NCBI GenBank assembly: GCA_947167455.1
Contig: CAMVIB010000010.1
Coordinates: 1 to 64,000, forward strand
Length of the DNA: 64,000 nt
Reading direction: 5' to 3'
DNA from: an uncultured Prevotellaceae bacterium
GTDB lineage: Bacteria > Bacteroidota > Bacteroidia > Bacteroidales > Bacteroidaceae
In this document: piece by piece, positions 61,544-64,000 of the stretch
How the letters are laid out: each line of letters begins with the position of its first letter
Position numbering within the stretch: position 1 is the stretch's first letter
The notes under the pieces: model-generated
What the model was told of the DNA's origin: nothing
The model's database searches: none
What the model saw: the letters and a program-made list of their open reading frames with translations, nothing else
Translations under genes and position numbers: made by a program

Positions 61544-62488
61544 CTAACTCCCCTTGGGGATATTTGCCGTTCCTGCTGTGGTGTCGTCTTCTTTCGCCTT
61601 GCGGGCGAATTCAAAGAGCGACGATGGCAGATGGCAGTAGCCGTCGGGATTCTTGTCGAGGTAGTCCTGATGATACTCTTCTGCGGTATGGAAGTTCTGC
61701 AAAGGCAGCTTCTCTACGGCTAGTGGCTCGCTATACTTTTCTTGCTCGCTGGCATACACTTTCTCAATCGTCGGCAGATCCTCCGGGTCGAGGTAGTAGA
61801 TTCCCGTTCGGTAGCGTGTGCCTTCGTCGTGACCTTGCTTGTTGAGGCTGGTGGGGTCGATGGCCTTGAAGAACATGCGCAGCAGGAAGTCGAGGCTGAC
61901 CTCGTCGGGGTAGTATCTGACGAACACCGTCTCGGCATAGCCCGTCGTGTCGGTATATACCTCCTTGTACGTAGGGTTCTCGGTATGGCCGTTGGCAAAT
62001 CCCACTTCGGTGACTGCCACACCCCGGATCTGTTTGAAGTAGTGCTCTGTGCCCCAGAAGCAGCCACCGGCAAGGTATATGTCTTTCGTGGGTTTGACAT
62101 TGAGAATGCCATCCACCTCATGCTCCACGAAAGGACCCGCCTTGCATTCCAGCAGCACGGCGGGTTCCAGGCATTCGAGCCCGTGCCACACGTCTTGAGG
62201 AATATCTACGCCATAGCGTCCGCCCTCGTGGCAGATAACGCATGACTCACGGATCAGGCCCCTGTCGTCGTAGGTCGTCACTCTGACCTTGCCTTTCAGT
62301 ATAACGAAGGTCTCTGCCTTATCGGGGTGGTGGTGTACGGGAATGACTGTTCCTGGCTCCAAGGCATTCAGGAATCGGTGGCATTTATCGTCAAGACTCT
62401 GATGGAAATTATAGTTCATGCGTAGCCTCGGCGATGCTTTTGCCTCGTCGGCTACCTGTGTGAGCAGGGTGTCGTCTATGATTTTCAT
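61544..62488 (-). CDS. msrA: Fusion: WbuC-type cupin plus peptide-methionine sulfoxide reductase MsrA
   Basis: This 314-residue protein has two domains. Residues about 1-130 resemble the WbuC cupin fold, with the metal-site PVHHHPDKAETFVILKGK and a later WHGLE histidine. Residues about 135-300 are MsrA, with catalytic Cys143 in GGCFWGTEHYF and the conserved GYAETVFVRYYPDEVS and DPTSLNKQGHDEGTRYRT. It repairs methionine-S-sulfoxide; the cupin role is unknown. It has no signal peptide, so it should be cytoplasmic. Confidence 0.93.
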   Translation of the reverse strand: MKIIDDTLLTQVADEAKASPRLRMNYNFHQSLDDKCHRFLNALEPGTVIPVHHHPDKAETFVILKGKVRVTTYDDRGLIRESCVICHEGGRYGVDIPQDVWHGLECLEPAVLLECKAGPFVEHEVDGILNVKPTKDIYLAGGCFWGTEHYFKQIRGVAVTEVGFANGHTENPTYKEVYTDTTGYAETVFVRYYPDEVSLDFLLRMFFKAIDPTSLNKQGHDEGTRYRTGIYYLDPEDLPTIEKVYASEQEKYSEPLAVEKLPLQNFHTAEEYHQDYLDKNPDGYCHLPSSLFEFARKAKEDDTTAGTANIPKGS

Positions 62489-62605
62489 TTGTTACTTAAT
62501 GTTATATTATGCAAGTTTCGCAAGTGCTCAACTTGTTTGGTCTTAAGGTTGTGAGGTTATGAGTTGCAGTAACAGGACGCAGATGTTGCCCTGGTGATGG
62601 CTGTC

Positions 62606-63322
62606 TCATGCCTCTGCGGTCTCTGATGCGAAATAATCGTTGAGTTCTGCCGTTGCCGACCCGAGGTTGTTTGAGAGGTCTTTGATGAGATGTCCGCGTT
62701 CGAGCAGCAGGACGCGTGTACTGATGTCTGCCACGAAACTGAGGTTGTGGCTTGAGATGAGCACCGTGGTGCCGTGCTCTTCGTTCATCTGCTTTATGAG
62801 TCTTGCCACGACAATCTGCGACGAGGGGTCGAGATAGTTGAAGGGCTCGTCAAGCAGCAGGACTTTGGGGTGGATAAGCATAGCGCCGATGATGCCACAC
62901 TTCTGGCGGTTGCCCTCGGAGTAGTCGCGGAGGTACTTACCGGTGCCGAGAATCTCGTCGTGCATGAGTGGGCGGAATGCTTCGAGCCGTTCGTTCATGA
63001 CCTCATTGCTGAGGCCATAGAGCTTGGCGATGAGGGTGAAATACTCTTCGGCGGTATAGAAGTCCACAAGGAACCGGCCGTCGATGAAGGAGCCAGTGTA
63101 TAGCTTCCAGGCCTCAGAGCGTGCCACGTCGGCATCGCCGCTGAGGACATGGCCCTTGGTGGCTTCTATGAGGTCGAGGACGAGGCGCAACAGTGTTGTC
63201 TTGCCAGCGCCGTTGTTGCCAACGAGGCCTACAAGCTCACCGCTGCCGATTTCGAGGTGAGGGAGGTCGAGTGCGACCTTCTCGCCATAGCATTTCTGCA
63301 AGTTGTCAATTGTGATTGTCAT
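62606..63322 (-). CDS. ABC transporter ATP-binding protein
   Basis: This 238-residue ATPase shows Walker A VGNNGAGKTTLLRLVLDL, signature-like YSEGNRQKCGIIGAML and Walker B VLLLDEPFNYLD, with the H-loop SSHN. The permease begins just upstream (26-bp gap). The pair resembles an ABC-2-like exporter with a DUF5687-type permease; substrate unknown. Confidence 0.92.
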   Translation of the reverse strand: MTITIDNLQKCYGEKVALDLPHLEIGSGELVGLVGNNGAGKTTLLRLVLDLIEATKGHVLSGDADVARSEAWKLYTGSFIDGRFLVDFYTAEEYFTLIAKLYGLSNEVMNERLEAFRPLMHDEILGTGKYLRDYSEGNRQKCGIIGAMLIHPKVLLLDEPFNYLDPSSQIVVARLIKQMNEEHGTTVLISSHNLSFVADISTRVLLLERGHLIKDLSNNLGSATAELNDYFASETAEA

Positions 63323-63348
63323 ATTGGTGTTATTGTGTTATATCATTT

Positions 63349-64000
63349 TCACTGGCACCATCGCTCCATCATGGCGTATCTGCGCGACTGCCATAAGCGT
63401 GCCAGCCACTTGCAGAACGGGACATGCAGCGTAAGTCCTAAGATGCCCAGGCCAGCGATGACGATGTTGGCTAGGGTGGTGGAGAGGAAGTAGGCGGCAG
63501 CGTAATAGGCGAGCATCGGCACGAAGATTATGAAAGAGTAGATGTTCATCTGCTTGTTGGCACCTTGGTAGTTGAAGAAGGCGGATGAGAAAAGGTCGAA
63601 TCTCGAGCAGAAAAGGCACATGGGCATCATCAGCAGTACGAATACTCCGCAGGCGAACAGCAACGTGGCGATTAGCGTCCACAAAGACATCTGCAACCAC
63701 GCCACCGCCGGCAGGCAGCACATGGCCATGATGGCACAGATGGCAGAGTGGAATCGGAATTTGTTGATGAGGATGGTGGCTATCGGCCAGGGTTTTGTCC
63801 AGATGCCGTGGGCATAGTTGGCCTCTACGCCGAGGCCATATTGCCCGAGTATGACGCTGGGGAAGGCAACGCCTAAGAGCAACATGGGATTGAAGCCGAA
63901 GTCTGTGATGATGGTCGGCAGCTGCCGTGTGTAGGTGTTGAAAAGGAAGATCGGCGCTATGACGAGCAATGACGTGCGCAGGCGCTTGCTGCGCCACACG
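63349..64000 (-). CDS. ABC transporter permease (DUF5687-like), 5' part outside window
   Basis: The visible C-terminal 216 or more residues contain about five membrane helices (for example LLLGVAFPSVILGQYGL and AYYAAAYFLSTTLANIVIAGL). The pattern fits DUF5687 membrane proteins that pair with a single ATPase. It is incomplete: its start lies beyond base 64000. It ends 26 bp before the ATPase gene, so the two form an operon. Confidence 0.82.
   Translation of the reverse strand, partial: VWRSKRLRTSLLVIAPIFLFNTYTRQLPTIITDFGFNPMLLLGVAFPSVILGQYGLGVEANYAHGIWTKPWPIATILINKFRFHSAICAIMAMCCLPAVAWLQMSLWTLIATLLFACGVFVLLMMPMCLFCSRFDLFSSAFFNYQGANKQMNIYSFIIFVPMLAYYAAAYFLSTTLANIVIAGLGILGLTLHVPFCKWLARLWQSRRYAMMERWCQ

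Noticed and set aside
1-64000. CRISPR arrays, insertion sequences or prophage
   Set aside because: No regularly spaced short repeats, transposase or phage structural genes were seen on either strand.

Overview
The window comes from a Bacteroidota chromosome, most likely order Bacteroidales and Prevotella-like. The evidence is TAnnTTTG (-7) / TTTG (-33) promoters, TamL, DUF4835 and GLPGLI families, signal peptides ending in AxAQ (the Bacteroidetes 'Q-rule'), and a Bacteroides-type sialic acid route. Nearly all of it is compact chromosomal gene content. I see no rRNA, tRNA, CRISPR array, phage or insertion sequence. Bases 1-192 hold no gene I can support.

Region 1 (about 0.2-20.9 kb) is housekeeping. 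It holds a Ca2+/Na+ exchanger, a WalJ-like hydrolase, a crp/trmH/tamL operon, lepA, yebC, pheT, dnaB-kdsB, a short folK, PBP1A, pyrBI, glyA and greA. Region 2 (21-32 kb) has a PMCA-type Ca2+ ATPase and a sialic acid operon: lyase, a NanM-like mutarotase fused to an SSS transporter, and an AGE epimerase. Divergent from that operon is a queuosine-precursor transporter plus queC behind a convincing preQ1-I riboswitch, followed by rnz and two small unknown genes.

Region 3 (33-43 kb) has a DUF3127 OB-fold-like protein with an SSB-style acidic tip, divergent from a long dnaN-exonuclease-coaBC-DUF4835-recN-TPR-rlmH-DUF4491-pseudouridine synthase series. Region 4 (43-51 kb) holds two large, tail-to-tail, poorly characterised genes (a multi-HTH protein and a RING/TerD-like protein), then lpd and trpB2, ending in a 23-bp perfect terminator stem.

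Region 5 (51-61 kb) is the most unusual. One leftward operon encodes a TonB-dependent outer-membrane receptor, six tandem GLPGLI-family secreted proteins and a soluble TonB C-terminal-domain protein. Immediately upstream is a gene whose product joins an ECF sigma factor, one transmembrane helix and a periplasmic TonB C-terminal domain. The receptor operon and the sigma-TonB gene share a 54-bp composite promoter-like block: two conserved boxes with an identical 17-bp gap. My inference is a self-regulating envelope signalling system in which a membrane-tethered sigma factor reads the receptor through its own TonB domain. No FecR-like anti-sigma gene or receptor signalling domain is visible. A truncated seventh GLPGLI start at the operon end suggests array expansion and contraction.

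Region 6 (61.5-64 kb) holds a WbuC-cupin/MsrA fusion and an ABC exporter pair; the permease runs off the window edge. Related palindromic intergenic repeats occur near 14.8, 21.0 and 43.1 kb, with a weaker relative near 60.7 kb.
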